64,000 nt of DNA from Portulaca oleracea. Lineage: Eukaryota > Streptophyta > Magnoliopsida > Caryophyllales > Portulacaceae. The notes under the pieces were generated by a model. It worked only from the letters and a program-made list of their open reading frames with translations. It made no database searches and was not told the DNA's origin. The translations under genes were made by a program, and so were the position numbers. This document shows positions 1 through 10,914 of the stretch, one piece after another. How positions within the stretch are numbered: the first letter of the stretch is position 1; each line of letters starts with the position of its first letter. Location of the stretch: the NCBI GenBank assembly GCA_029582165.1, contig CM055870.1:47758513-47822512 (forward strand). Reading direction: 5' to 3'.

Positions 1-854
1 ACTTTAGAATTTGGTCTTATACCAAATGTAAAGTTGAGTATTTGTTGTGAGTGGTAGATATTTGAGTTTGTCTTAACCCATACCCTTTGAAGTCTTTGTT
101 ACCAAGTCTTTAGATAGCCCCTTAGTTGATGGATCAGCTAAATTTTTGGATAAGCTAAATTTTTCTTACATTTGACAAAGCTCAAAGTAAATACTCCACC
201 CTTAATCAATTGATGAACACATGCACGTCTAAAACCAATGTGTCTTGATCGACCATTGTATATACAATAATGTACAATTGCTATTGTAGAATTACTATCA
301 CAATAAATTGTGATAGGTTTCATTTGCTTATACCAAACCAGTATTTCCTATAAGAAGCTCCTAAGTCATTATGTTCTTTTGCATGTAGTAAACAATGCCA
401 CTATTTCTGAATCCATAGTGGAGTCCACTATACAAGATCCTACTAAAAGTCCAAGAAACCACTCAACCACCTAATAAGGACACCCAACCTCCGTAGTAGA
501 AAAAATTCTTCTCACACTTATCCAACTTGCATCTAAATAATCTTCTAAAACCTTATGTTTCCCTTATACCTAAGTTGGTTAGTCTTAGTTAGATAGTTTG
601 ACACTCTATAAATAGCAAGCTAAAGTGATTTGCTTGGGTTACTTGTGTATCTACTTCGGTTGCCAACCACATAAGCGATGTCTGGCCATGTAGTTGTCAT
701 AGCATATCTGAAGCTTCCTATCACCGTTGTATACTCAAGTTGATCAATTACATTACTTTCCAATTTCATACTTGGATCAAAATGTGTACTTATAGAAATG
801 TTCTTACCTTCGAACTTATCAAAGATTTTCTCAATGTAATGCTCTTGTTGTAAA
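1..854 (-). pseudogene. Element A: truncated Ty1/copia, RT end and RNase H
   Basis: Read on the minus strand, this is the end of a copia polyprotein. From 854 downward comes the reverse-transcriptase tail (HYIEKIFDKFEG), and at 323-138 the RNase H segment (YCDSNSTIAIVHYCIYNGRS then RHIGF). The frame is broken several times. The 5' part of the same element continues beyond element B at 8824, so B was inserted in the middle of A. No LTR of A is visible; its 3' end lies off the left edge. Family assignment rests on these motifs alone. Confidence 0.75.
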
Positions 855-1796
855 TGTTGTAAATTTTGTTAATTTAAAAAATAAAATTTCCTTATTTACT
901 TTCTGCTTTTTTTTTTCCAGAAATGGTATTGGATCCTTCTCCAAAATTTTAATCTTCCTTTTATTAGACCATAACCCAACATACATATATTGATAAATGA
1001 TATATATTTTAATGCCTTTGTGGGATTGTGGAAGGAGTCTACTATTTGTAGTAAAAAGTGAAAGAGTGGTTGCCACGTGGGTGGTGTAGAAACAATACAT
1101 CATTTGCTAGGAGGATTTTATTTGTTAGTGTATTTAAAATTCATCTTTCGGTTCCCAAGGTTTTAAATCCCAGTTTTTTTTTTTTTTTTTTTTTTTGTGG
1201 TTGGTTGTTTCAATTCTTCTTCTGATATTCATTCCTAATTTCCTGCTGACTTTTTGTTTGTTTTCGGTAGTTCAATCAGTAAGTGGGTGGGAACTATTTT
1301 TAGCCTTGGTTCTCAACAACTAGTAGAATATCATGAGTATAAATAACTCGATTTTCAGCAAAGAAAATACAACAAATTTTCAACATCTCTTTCTATCTCC
1401 ACCTTAAAATTTTCGATATGAAAAATTTCCTGTTCCTCTTTTAAATTGGTGTTAGTCAGATACGCTAATGGCGATTTCAGTTTGTTGACTAACACATTTC
1501 TACATTTACTCTGTCAAATTAATTTTGAGCATTAAGACGGAGCCGGGTTCGGGGTTCGGATCGACTGCAATCGACACGGACCATCGGGTTGTCGAATCTT
1601 GGGAGACAGTGACATCTTATCAAAGTATACCAGTGCAGTGGGATCCAATTTGTCTCTAAAGAGAGCGCTGCGTGCTTCAACTCATGCTTTTCCTAACCTT
1701 GATTATTTTTCTCTGTATCTTATTGTTTTTAGATTGTTGCTGTAATTTCCAGTTTAATACTCCCTTGTTTTGTATTGAGTTAGTCTTTGTCCAACA
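855..1796 (+). repeat. 5' LTR of element B
   Basis: Starts TGTTGTAAATTTTG and ends TTTGTCCAACA. It aligns along its whole length with the 3' LTR at 7888-8823, with scattered substitutions and small indels, including a longer T-tract near 1173. The sequence after it (AGTTTAGAGACG) does not resemble the usual initiator-Met primer site. Confidence 0.92.
1338..1345 (+). promoter_or_regulatory. LTR TATA box, element B
   Basis: TATAAATA sits about 480 bp into the 5' LTR and is conserved in the 3' LTR at 8365-8372. It is the likely core promoter dividing U3 from R. Inferred from motif and position only. Confidence 0.5.
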
Positions 1797-1833
1797 AGTT
1801 TAGAGACGAATTGTGTCAATCTGAAAAAAAGGA

Positions 1834-3921
1834 TGTTTTCAATGGTCTTAGTAGTAAACCGGAAAAATTCACGGGAAAAAATTTCTTAAGTTGACAACAG
1901 ATGAATTTTGGTTAAATGAATTAGGCTTGTTTTCTGTCATTTTAGAGGGTTAGTCTAAACAATCTGATAATGACTCTACTGGTCCTAATGGAGATGTGGC
2001 TAAGGATTCTGGTATGTCTAAAAAAAGGGGAACCTAATAATCCTGATGTTATCTGTCATGGTCGTATTCTTAGTGCTTTGTAAAGTGATGTTTATGGAAT
2101 TTTCCGTCACACTAAAACTGCCTGTGAGTTATGGTCTGCCTTAAAAGATTGTTATGCAGCCACTGAAAAGGGTTTGGTCAGTATTAGTATTAATGATTGG
2201 TTTGATTTTCAGTTCGTTGACAATAAAGATTTTTCTGATAAGCTCCATGATTATGAGAATCTGATTACAGATTTGAGAATGAAAGGAGTTGAACAAAGTG
2301 AGTATGTGTATGTTGCCTCTGCTATTAATAAATTGCTTGCCTCTTGGTCTAAATTTGCTGAAAGTCTTAGACAAAAGACTGATCAACTTTCTTTACATGA
2401 GTTGTTTATGTCTTTGAGAATTGAGTATAGGCATAAGTCTTCTAAGAGTAAGAAACCGGTTCCTCAAGCTAATGCTTTGGTTGTTGAAGGTCCTCAAAAA
2501 CCTAAGTCTAAATTCAAGAGAAATGGTCCTAAAAGGGTTTTTAGGAGTAACAGTAATAACTCGGATGATATTAAGACTAAGGGTAATAATCAAGGTAAAA
2601 AGTTGTATTGGGTATATGGAGACACAAACCATCTAGCTAGGGATTGTTATCACCGCCACGGTCCTCCTAATAGGAAGCCCTTTAAAGATCAAGTGCCCCC
2701 TAAGCCTCAAGCAAACATGGTAACTGTGGGGGCCACTTCCAATAACCCAACTCACAGGTACTTTGTTAGCAACCCAATATTAAATTCAATCGTTGATTCT
2801 AACGGTTGGTTCTTAGACACCGAGGCTAACGTGCACGTGTGTGTTAATAAAAACTTTTTCTTAACCTTTCGGATATCAGGTACCGAAACTGTGAGCATGG
2901 GGAATGGGAGTATAGCTCGTATCCTAGGAGAAGGGCAAGTCAAAATAAATTTGTCGTCCGGGATGAGTCTTGTTTTAGATAACGTTTTTTATGTTCTAGA
3001 TGTTAAGAAAAATTTGATTAGTATGTCTTTGTTGGATCCTCAAGGTTATCATTGTGGTTTTGGTAGTGGTAGAGTTGTCATTACTAGACATACCCAGCTT
3101 GTTGGTAAAGGTTTCCTTCTAGGTGGTTTATATCATTTGAATGTATTGCCTTCTTCTAGTCATGAAATCTCAGTTTCTCATTCATCTGTTGCAAATGTTG
3201 AATGTTGTGATACTTGGCATGGTAGACTTGGTCATGTGAACAAGAATACTATTAAGAAGATGATGCTTTTATCTTTGATTTCTAAGTCTCCTGTTAATGT
3301 GAATGATAAATGTCAAGTATGTGTTGAGGCTAAACAACCAAGGAAACCTTTTAAGTTTGTTGAGAAAGACACTACTTTGCTTGAGCTTATTCATTCTGAT
3401 TTATGTGATAGCCAACGTGTTTTGACTTGTGGTGGCAGCCAATATTTTATTATTTTTATTGATGATTTTTCTAAATTTTGTTATGTCTACTTGACGAGTG
3501 CTAAAAGTGATTTGTTTGATAAATTCAAGACCTATAAAGCTGAAGTTGAAAATCAGTTAGAAAAGAGAATAAAAATCTTGCGTTCTGATAGAGGTGATGA
3601 CTACACTTCTAATGAGATGATTGAGTTTTGTAATGAACATGGTATTATACATAAAAGGAATCCTACCTATGCACCTCAGTTTAATGGAGTAGCTGAACGG
3701 AAAAATAGGACTTTGCTTGATATGGTCAATGTTATGCTTCTTAGCTCTGGTTTGCCTGACAGTTGTTGGGTGAAGCCTTGTATTCTGCATGTTCTTAACA
3801 GGGTACCTCACAAAAATTCTGACAAAACTCCTTATGAGTTGCGGAAGAATAAAAAGCCCTCGCTTGGTTACTTGAAAGTGTGGGAGTGTTTGGCTAAAGT
3901 GAATATTCCTGTATTAAGAAA
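1834..3921 (+). pseudogene. Element B gag-protease-integrase (5' part)
   Basis: Early gag (KPEKFTG motif near 1860) is split by stops and frameshifts up to about 2100. From 2174 one long frame runs through the rest of gag, protease and integrase. The zinc knuckle near 2605 has lost its first two cysteines (WVYGDTNHLARDCYH keeps only H and the last C). The protease active site near 2815 reads LDTEA instead of LDTGA. The integrase has its HHCC region (WHGRLGH, CQVC, 3216-3330) and D-D-E residues (HSD near 3395, SDRGDD near 3585, VAERKN near 3690). The frame then enters the Pack-MULE at 3922. Lost knuckle and protease residues argue against function. Confidence 0.88.
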
Positions 3922-4309
3922 GGGAAATTGGAATCTAATAAACCGACCTTTGATGGTCCTTTGAAATAACGAACCAACCTTGCAAACTAATTTACAACGA
4001 ACTCACCTTAACATGTTAATTTTTCTAACGAACCTCCGGCGAGTCCCACAGGCCGGAAAGCTGAGTTGGCGGTGGTAGAAGCTGACTTGGAATATTTTTG
4101 AGCAAAAAAAAAAATGAAAAATAAATTTAGGCATGTGCTGAATTATTTTTTTACCAAATCACTATTTCCCTTTATTTATTTTTATTGTACATCACCCATC
4201 TCTATTAACTCCCCTTTTCTTTCTCTCTCTCTCACTCTCTGTGTCTCTCTCTTTCTAACACCCCGACCCATCCCTCACCCCCAACCTCTCACTCTCTCTC
4301 TCAACCACC
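3922..4309 (+). repeat. Left TIR of the Pack-MULE
   Basis: Runs from GGGAAATTGG to ...CTCAACCACC. Its reverse complement is at 5089-5473. It includes a CT microsatellite (about 4218-4250) and an A-run that differ slightly in length between the two arms. Confidence 0.92.
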
Positions 4310-4724
4310 TGGGCCGCTAGCAACCCTACCAGGTTGTTAATCCAATGGTTAATAATATGATTGCTCATAACTATTTGAGCATAAACAGAATTACGAAAAA
4401 ACTTTGAGGCGCCCAAGAAAAGAATTGGCAGAAGTTAATCGATGTTTGCCAAGCCATCTTGCAGCAATCCAGACGAGAGTGTTCATTAGATGATTCTTGA
4501 AGTAGTAAAATTGGGAATTTGTCACACTAAATTTTCCATCTTTTATTTTTGAGTTGACAACAACAGTAAAATTTAGAAAGCAATTTTGCAAACCCCCAAC
4601 AATGGCGACTCCAACAAACAAAAAGGATCGAAATTTCTGAAAATTCATCAAAATTAGAGCACATCCCAAATTCCCAATTGATCGAAGGAAATTGCTAAGT
4701 CTGAGCTTCGAGAAACCCCCAACA
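4310..4724. other. Non-coding part of captured sequence in the Pack-MULE
   Basis: Unique (non-TIR) interior upstream of the captured reading frame. Its right end looks like a 5' leader. At 4590-4612 there is a 23-bp near copy of the start-codon context found at 4714-4735 (AACCCCCAACAATGGC), 122 bp apart. On the minus strand 4391-4490 is open but I do not recognise it. Confidence 0.55.
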
Positions 4725-5096
4725 ATGGCAACTCCAGTGCCAAGCTCCTCCTCCTCCTCCTCTACCTCCACCTCCACCACCACCATGGGAGTAGATACTG
4801 CAAAGTCAAAGAGAAAAATAAGTTTCTCTAGGAACGCCATGAAGCAGAAGCACAGCTACATCCAGTTCTTCGCCATGACTGGTATTCTCCTCCTCAGCGT
4901 CCGTTCTTTACGTCAGAAATACCGCATCCATGACCTCCAAGAGGACACCGCTGCTCTTCGCGATGAGCAGATTTCTCTTTCCGATCGCATCAACAACATC
5001 AAGTCCTCCCTCCACCGCGAGGCCGCCGCCGATTCCTCCGGCATGTTTGCTGCTCGCCTCCGCCTCGCCTCCGCCGATTCCTGTGGGGGTGGTTGA
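4725..5096 (+). pseudogene. Captured exon: small membrane/coiled-coil protein
   Basis: Open frame of 123 codons from ATG 4725 (context CCAACAATGGCA), ending at a TGA just inside the right TIR (5094-5096). Visible parts: a Ser/Thr-rich N-terminus (residues 5-23), a basic stretch (KSKRKISF), a hydrophobic segment (IQFFAMTGILLLSV, near residues 58-71), then a heptad-like helix rich in Glu, Asp and Arg (HDLQEDTAALRDEQISL). It resembles the N-terminus of a conserved uncharacterised plant membrane protein, but I cannot name it. It is GC-rich with C/G-ending codons, unlike the surrounding transposon. The C-terminus is cut by the TIR, so it is a fragment. Expression is unknown. Confidence 0.7.
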
Positions 5097-5473
5097 GAGA
5101 GAGAGTGAGAGGTTGGGGGTGGGGGATGGGTCGGGGTGTTAGACAGAGAGAGACACAGAGAGAGAGAGAGAGAGAAAGAAAATGGGAGTTAATAGAGATA
5201 GGTGATGTACAATAAAAATAAATAAAGGGAAATAGTCATTTGGCAAAAAAATAATTCAGCACATGGCTAAATTTATTTTTCTTTTTTTTTTGCTCAAAAA
5301 TATTCCAAGTCAGCTTCTACCACCGCCAACTCAGCTTTCCGGCCTGTGGGACTCGCCGGAGGTTCGTTAGAAAAATTAGCATGTTAAGGTGGGTTCGTTG
5401 TAAATTAGCTTGCAAGGTTGGTTCATTATTTCAAAGGACCATCAAAGGTCGGTTTATTAGATTCCAATTTCCC
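5089..5473 (-). repeat. Right TIR of the Pack-MULE
   Basis: Reverse complement of 3922-4309; ends GATTCCAATTTCCC immediately before the second ATTAAGAAA target copy. It has the GA microsatellite in place of the left arm's CT tract. Confidence 0.92.
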
Positions 5474-5482
5474 ATTAAGAAA

Positions 5483-7310
5483 AGGAAAATTGGTCATACT
5501 TACCATTTTTTGGTGATTGATTCCAAAATTCCTGAGATTTCAAATAACACTATTATGGAATATAGAGATGTCGTCTTCTTTGAGAACATCTTTCCTATGA
5601 AAAATAAAGTGCCTAGTCCTGTTCGTAGTGAATAAGCTTTTGCTCCTACTTTGAATGATGACTGTGCTAATGATGATTTTTGTGACGAGCCTAGAAGAAG
5701 TAAAAGAATAACGGAGGAAAAATCCTTCGGTGATGATTATCTTACTTTCTTACTTGAAGATAATCCTAAGTGTTATAAAGATGCTATATTGTCTATTGAT
5801 GCCCCTTTTTGGAAAGAAGCTGTGAATGATAAGATGAATTCTATTATGCATAACAAAATGTGGGTTCTTTATGATCTTCCACCTGGGTCTAAAACACTTG
5901 GTTGTAAATGGATTTTTAGAAAGAAACTTAGACCTGATGGTTCTATTGATAAATTCAAAGTGAGATTAGTTGCTCATGGATTTAAACAAGAAAAGGGTGT
6001 TGATTTCTTTGATACTTACTCGCCTATTTCTAAAATTGCTACAATTCGTTTGTTGATTGCGATTGCCTCTATTTATAAGTTGCATATTCACCAAATGGAT
6101 GTAAAAACTGCTTCCTTGAATGGTGATTAGAAGAGGAAATTTACATGAAACAACCTAAAGGGTTTGTTGTGACTGGTCAAGAAGAAAAAGTGTGAAAGCT
6201 TGTTAAATCTCTTTACGGTTTGAAACAAGCTCCTATGCAATGGCATGAGAAATTTGACAAAGTGATGTTGTCTTATGGTTTATGCATTAACAAAGGCGAT
6301 AAATGTGTACATGTCAAATCTGTGGAGAATTCTTGTGTTATACTTTGCCTCTATGTGGATGATATCCTGATTTTTTGTAAGTGATATGGTTATGATAAAT
6401 GACACTAAGGAATTCTTGAAGAGTAATTTGGCATGAAGGACATTGGTCCTGTTGATGTTATTTTGGGTATCACAGTTGTTAGAGATTGTGACACTATTGC
6501 TTTGACTCAGTCTCATTTTATTGAGAAGCTGTTGAAAAAGTTTAATTATTATGATTTGAGCCCTTTATCTACTCCTCTTGATCCCACCATCAGTTTGAAA
6601 AAGAATAAAGGTGCTAGTGTTTCTCAATATAAATATTCACAAATAGTTGGGTCTTTGTTGCATTTGATGAATCATACTAACTAAACTTGACATTGGCTGT
6701 GCAGTTGGCAGATTAGGCAGATATACTTATAATCCAAATTCATCTCATTAGGAGGCCTTAGAACGAGTTCTAAGATACTTGAAAGGGACTATAAATTTTG
6801 CTATTCATTATACTGGTTATTTTGCTATATTAGAAGGTTATAATGATGGTAATTGGATCTCTGATTCACATGATACTAAATCTACTAGTGGCTATATGTT
6901 TACTATAGCGGGAGGAGCAATCTCATGGAAGTCTGCAAGACAGACTATTATTTCTCGATCCACCATGGAGGCTGAGTTAATTTCCTTAGATTCGGCATGC
7001 ACCGAGGCGGAATGGCTTAAGAGTTTGATTAATGATATATTCCTTTATTATCTAAGCCCGTTCTTCCTATCTCTTTACATTGTGATAATCAAGTAACGAT
7101 TACTCGAGTAAAGAGTAAAATTTATAATGAGAAAAGAAGACATTCAACACTGAGACATAAATTTATTAGACATGCTGTTACTCATGGTTTGATTTCTGTT
7201 GACTTTGTCAGGGCAGAAAACAATATTGCGAATCCGGTCATAAAAGGTCTAACGCGTCAAAAGGTTGTTGAATCATCGAGGGGAATGGGACTGAAGCCCA
7301 TTAATTAAGT
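5483..7310 (+). pseudogene. Element B integrase tail, reverse transcriptase and RNase H
   Basis: Continues the copia polyprotein after the Pack-MULE. RT starts near 5810 (FWKEAVNDKMNS), followed by KWIFRKKLRPDG (near 5909) and IHQMDVKTASLNGD (6088-6127). It hits a stop at 6128 and changes frame. The YVDD catalytic box survives in another frame near 6354. VILGITVVRD and TQSHFIEKLLKKF (6455-6543) and the RNase H core ([25 protein letters not shown], about 6890-6980) follow in shifted frames, ending near 7310. At least four frame breaks make it non-functional. Confidence 0.88.
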
Positions 7311-7887
7311 TGACACAGTGGAAACCCGTCTTCAAAGGTATGGCGATCCCATGGACGGAGTTCAACGGGTAGAAACGAAGTTGCAAGAGGTTGACTTGGG
7401 AGAGCACTATTTTTCTTCTCTTGCGGGGAATTCCCGGGTCTCATTCCTATGGTGATGGTGCTCTTCATGTGACGAATCAAGGGTGAGGTTGAATTCCTCT
7501 TAATGAATCTGAAGGCGTGTATTTTGCGAGGTGGTTTAGTCACAGACCACTTTTGGAGGATTTACCTAAGTGAGTGTGGTGGTGGAGTCGCCACTATGGA
7601 AAATGGGATACTTCCCAATGACATTCATGATACAAGATTTCGCGCATGACCAGAACGCGCACCATAGATAGAGCCACGGTGACGTCTCGTACCATGTGTG
7701 ATTTGATTGGATATCCGTCAAAAGGGACTTTGTTTAAGGTATCATACCACTTTGTCACTTTGAATTGAAGGTCAATCTCACTAAGTGTTTGGTTCAAACC
7801 CGGAAGGTACCATACACCTATTACATGGTATTCATGTGCTCATTCTTTTTAGTCTTTTAGATTTTAATTTTCAAATTTGTGGGGGAT
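7311..7887 (+). other. Element B 3' spacer and polypurine tract
   Basis: Non-coding spacer between the polyprotein end and the 3' LTR. TTTGTGGGGGAT at 7876-7887 directly precedes the LTR and is the likely plus-strand primer (polypurine) site. No other gene is seen here. Confidence 0.6.
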
Positions 7888-8823
7888 TGTTGGAGATTTT
7901 GTTAATTTAACAATTAAAATTTCCTTATTTACTTTCTCCTTTTTTCTTTCAGAAATGGTGTTGGATCCTTCTCCAAAATTTTAATCTTCTTTTTATTAGA
8001 CCATATCCCAATGTACGTATATTGATAATTGATATATATTTTAATGCCTTTGTGGGATTGTGGAAGGAGTCTACTATTTGCAGTAAAAAGTGGAGAGAGT
8101 GGTTGCCACGTGTGTGGTGGAGAAACACTACAACTTTTGATAGGAGGATTTTATTTGTTAGTGTATTTAAAATTTATCTTTTGATTCCCAAGGTTTTAAT
8201 CCCAGTTTTTTTTTTTTTTTTTTGTGGTTGGTTGTTTCAATTCTTCTTCTATTATTTATTCCTAATTTCCTGCTGAGTTTTTGTTTCTTTTCGGTAGTTC
8301 AATCGATAGGTTGGTGGTGGCTATTTTTAGCCTTCGTTCTCAACAACCAGTGGAATATCATGATTATAAATAACTCATCTTTCAGCAAAGAAAATACAAC
8401 AATTTTTCAACATCTCTTTCTATCTCCACCTTAAGATTTCCCATCTGAAAATTTTTTCTATTTCTCTTCTAAATTGGTGTTGGTCAGATATGTTATACTG
8501 GCGATTTCAGTTTGTTGACTAATACATTTCTTCACTTAGTCAAATTAATTTTGAGCATTGAGACGGAGCCGAGTTCGTGGCTCGGATCGACTGCAATTGA
8601 CATGGACCATTGGGTTGTCGAATCTTGGGAGACGGTGGCTTCTTATCAAAGTACACCAGTGCAATGGGGGCCAATTTATCTGTAAAGAGAGCGCTTGCGT
8701 GCTTGAACCCAGACTTTTCCTAACCTTGATTATTTTTCTCTGTGTCTTATGGTTTTTAGATTGTTGCTGTAATTTCTAGTTTAATACTGCCTTGTTCTGT
8801 ATTGAGTTAGTCTTTGTCCAACA
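7888..8823 (+). repeat. 3' LTR of element B
   Basis: Starts TGTTGGAGATTTTG, ends TTTGTCCAACA; matches 855-1796. It is followed by ATAAA, the target copy, and then by element A sequence. Confidence 0.93.
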
Positions 8824-8905
8824 ATAAACTTATTCAATCCTCATTTCTGATGATCTTATTACCAAGAATAACGTCCCCTTCACCCATTTCCTTTATAGAG
8901 AACTT
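8824..8905 (-). pseudogene. Element A, RT piece upstream of the B insertion
   Basis: On the minus strand this reads FSIKEMGEGDVILG then NKIIRNED, the copia RT block just before the HYIEKI motif found at 854. Together the two pieces show that B landed inside one codon context. Upstream of about 8905 I see no further copia coding, so A is truncated there. Confidence 0.8.
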
Positions 8906-9517
8906 AACGAATAAAAGTTATTCACTTTTCTTAACTTGTTATATGGCGGTATCAAAGATCAACGTAAAGGCATTTCATTCTTTGATTTCCAGATAAGCGA
9001 AATAAGGAAAGAGATCGTCTTAGTTGCATTTTTCTTAGGGGGGAGGTGTGTTCCCTCTTGCTAATGAAATTGAAGAGGAATGATGGGGTGGAATCTCCCT
9101 GTTAGAACGATTAATTGAGAAGGAATTTCTACTATTCTATTTGGAAAAGACTTTTTTAGTTGAATTGTCTACAGAGGGAAAAATGTGTTGTTTTAGAAAA
9201 CCATTTCATTCTATGATTTTCAGATAAGCAAAAGAAGGAAATTGCCATCTTTAAATTGTTTTAAAATGGACATCATGAAAAGAAATATAGAGTACATCCT
9301 ATAACCATAGGCCTTACAATTTAATGATATTTTGATTATTTTTTAATGAGAAGGAAAAGAATTTCATATGAGTATGCTAAAGGTTGAAGAAGATGATAGT
9401 GGACCAAGCTAGGAGTTAATAGATTTAGGGCAAATTGTAGTTATTTTGATTTGTGTTGAATTTGGGAGGTTGACTTAGCATTCGATTGGGCTATGGCTCA
9501 TAATTGTATGACACTAT
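8906..9517. other. Unassigned sequence with a diverged direct repeat
   Basis: No gene found. A stretch of about 50 bp (CATTTCATTCTTTGATTTCC context) at 8967-9017 recurs with changes at 9203-9253. The segment lies in the last visible transporter intron or its remnant. Confidence 0.4.
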
Positions 9518-9691
9518 TGTTGGGATTCACCTATGAGTTTTAAATCCCACATCAGAAGATTAAAGTGAAAGGGCATGGTACATAAATCAAGTGGGCCGCT
9601 CCTCATAACATCAATTGATTTTAAGATGAAACCCCAATTTATTACCATGGGCCTTGATTGAAATGGACTCTCGCCTTGGATCTCCCTAACA
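9518..9691 (+). repeat. 5' LTR of TRIM
   Basis: TGTTGGGATTCACC...CTCCCTAACA. Aligns with 9987-10163 and with the solo copy at 12795-12961. Confidence 0.87.
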
Positions 9692-9693
9692 AG

Positions 9694-9704
9694 TGGTATT
9701 AGAG
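9694..9704 (+). other. TRIM primer binding site
   Basis: TGGTATTAGAG differs at one base from TGGTATCAGAG, complementary to the 3' end of initiator Met-tRNA, and lies two bases after the LTR. Confidence 0.75.
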
Positions 9705-9986
9705 TAGATGGTTCATCCAGCTGGGCATAAGGCGTGGGAAGGTAGTCCCACAAGAAGTGCCATAGACAGAAGCATGGACCATATGGCACGTGCGGTGAGG
9801 ACTCCTAAAGTAGAGTTGTGGCATGAAACCTAGGTGTAGTAGAATGTGGGCTCTGTGAAGTAAAGGGCGGCCACTGTGGGCTCTTTATAGTGACTTGAAA
9901 GCTTGGCAAGACAAAAAGATGCTTCCAACCAAGGGGGAGCACATATGAATGTGATTTGCAAGAGACTCGTTTGTGATGGGGGAGAT

Positions 9987-10163
9987 TGTTGCGATTCACC
10001 CATGAGTTTGAAATCTCACATAGAAAGATTAAAGTGAAAGAACATGGTAAATAAGTCAAGTGGTTACTCATTTTAACACCAATTGCTTTTAAGATGGAAC
10101 CAAATTTAACTTATTACCATAAGTCCTGGTTGAAGTGAGCTCCCACCTTGAATCTCTCCAACA
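9987..10163 (+). repeat. 3' LTR of TRIM
   Basis: TGTTGCGATTCACC...CTCTCCAACA, preceded by the polypurine tract. Confidence 0.87.
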
Positions 10164-10914
10164 ACTTCTTCCTCGTAAGGAACTGTACCAACAAACTTTT
10201 TCCATATTCGCCTTAATAATAAAGAAAAATAGTTAGATTACCACTTTATCTTAACTTGTCCAAATTTTGAACTGTATTCTAAATGAACCATGTTACCATT
10301 TATGATTTTGCATTTACCTCTTATGATTTTCCAACATTAATTTTCTGTTTACCACATTAATTTTTACCACTCATGAGTTTGGAGGAATGTATTATGTTTC
10401 ATGTTTTACGGGTGAGGGTTAGCTAAACAATGTGGTTTGACCATTCTAACATTAAATTACACTTCAATTTCGTTGTTATGCTTTTGAAATTTCCTTTTTA
10501 CACCCATCATTTCATATAGCAACTATTCAATGACTATAACTAAAAGTGAAAATTAAAGTAGACCCGTTTCTGTAAAACTCAACAATTTCATTTTTTTTCA
10601 TTCAAAAATGTACTTTATAATTAGAGAAAGGGTTGAGAAAAAGGAAGGGTATGTTTGACAAAAAATCGATCGAAAAATAGTGTATTGTCAGCACCTTTAC
10701 CAGAAAAACTAGAAAAATAACGTGTTCTTCCAAACTTAAGGGTGGTCAAAGTTAATGTGGGAAATTGAATGTCGAAAACTTCAAAAGAGGTAAATGCCAA
10801 AACCCCCAAACATCATAAAATAGTATCGGCATAGGATATTTTTAATTATCAAAGAAACAGGTAGTGGTTGAATATAAAATAGTATGTAGAATTTATTCTT
10901 TTCATACTAAACTT
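10164..10914. other. No gene seen
   Basis: AT-rich sequence without a recognisable exon, repeat boundary or RNA gene. I searched the minus strand for the missing transporter exons (QQFGG/GINGI-type motifs) and found none. Confidence 0.4.

Larger units (their letters stand above)
3922..5473. mobile_element. Pack-MULE (Mutator-like) carrying host gene DNA
   Basis: 1552 bp bounded by long terminal inverted repeats (about 388 and 385 bp) beginning GGGAAATTGGAATC. The 9-mer ATTAAGAAA is perfectly duplicated on both sides (3913-3921 and 5474-5482). Removing one copy with the element restores the copia integrase frame at PVL-KKRKIG, which proves the insertion point. There is no transposase; the 780-bp interior is GC-rich host-like sequence. 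Long TIRs, 9-bp duplication and captured gene sequence together define a Pack-MULE. Confidence 0.93.
855..8823 (+). mobile_element. Element B: full-length Ty1/copia retrotransposon
   Basis: Two long direct repeats (LTRs of 942 and 936 bp, starting TGTTG and ending CCAACA) flank a gag-PR-IN-RT-RNase H coding region in copia order (integrase before reverse transcriptase). The flanking 5-mers, GTAAA at 850 and ATAAA at 8824, are a target duplication with one change. The minus-strand copia reading frame of element A resumes across the insertion. A Pack-MULE interrupts the integrase tail at 3922-5473. No canonical TGGTATCAGAGC primer site follows the 5' LTR. Coding is degenerate, so the element is not autonomous now. 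Confidence 0.9.
9518..10163 (+). mobile_element. TRIM (miniature LTR retrotransposon)
   Basis: 646 bp: two short LTRs (174 and 177 bp, TGTTG...CAACA), a primer site TGGTATTAGAG two bases after the first LTR, a 295-bp non-coding interior, and a purine run (GATGGGGGAGAT, 9975-9986) just before the second LTR. No gag or pol, so it must have been moved by proteins of another element. Flanking 5-mers ACTAT and ACTTC only partly match. Confidence 0.85.

Noticed and set aside
4391..4840. 149-codon minus-strand open frame in the Pack-MULE
   Set aside because: It overlaps the better supported plus-strand captured frame; its Glu/Val-rich part is just the reverse of the Ser/Thr codons. The 4391-4490 segment might be a second capture, but I recognise nothing in it.
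9518..10163. Cassandra-type TRIM (5S rRNA-derived LTR)
   Set aside because: I looked for the 5S internal promoter (AGTTAAGCGTGCTTGGGC-like) and did not find it.
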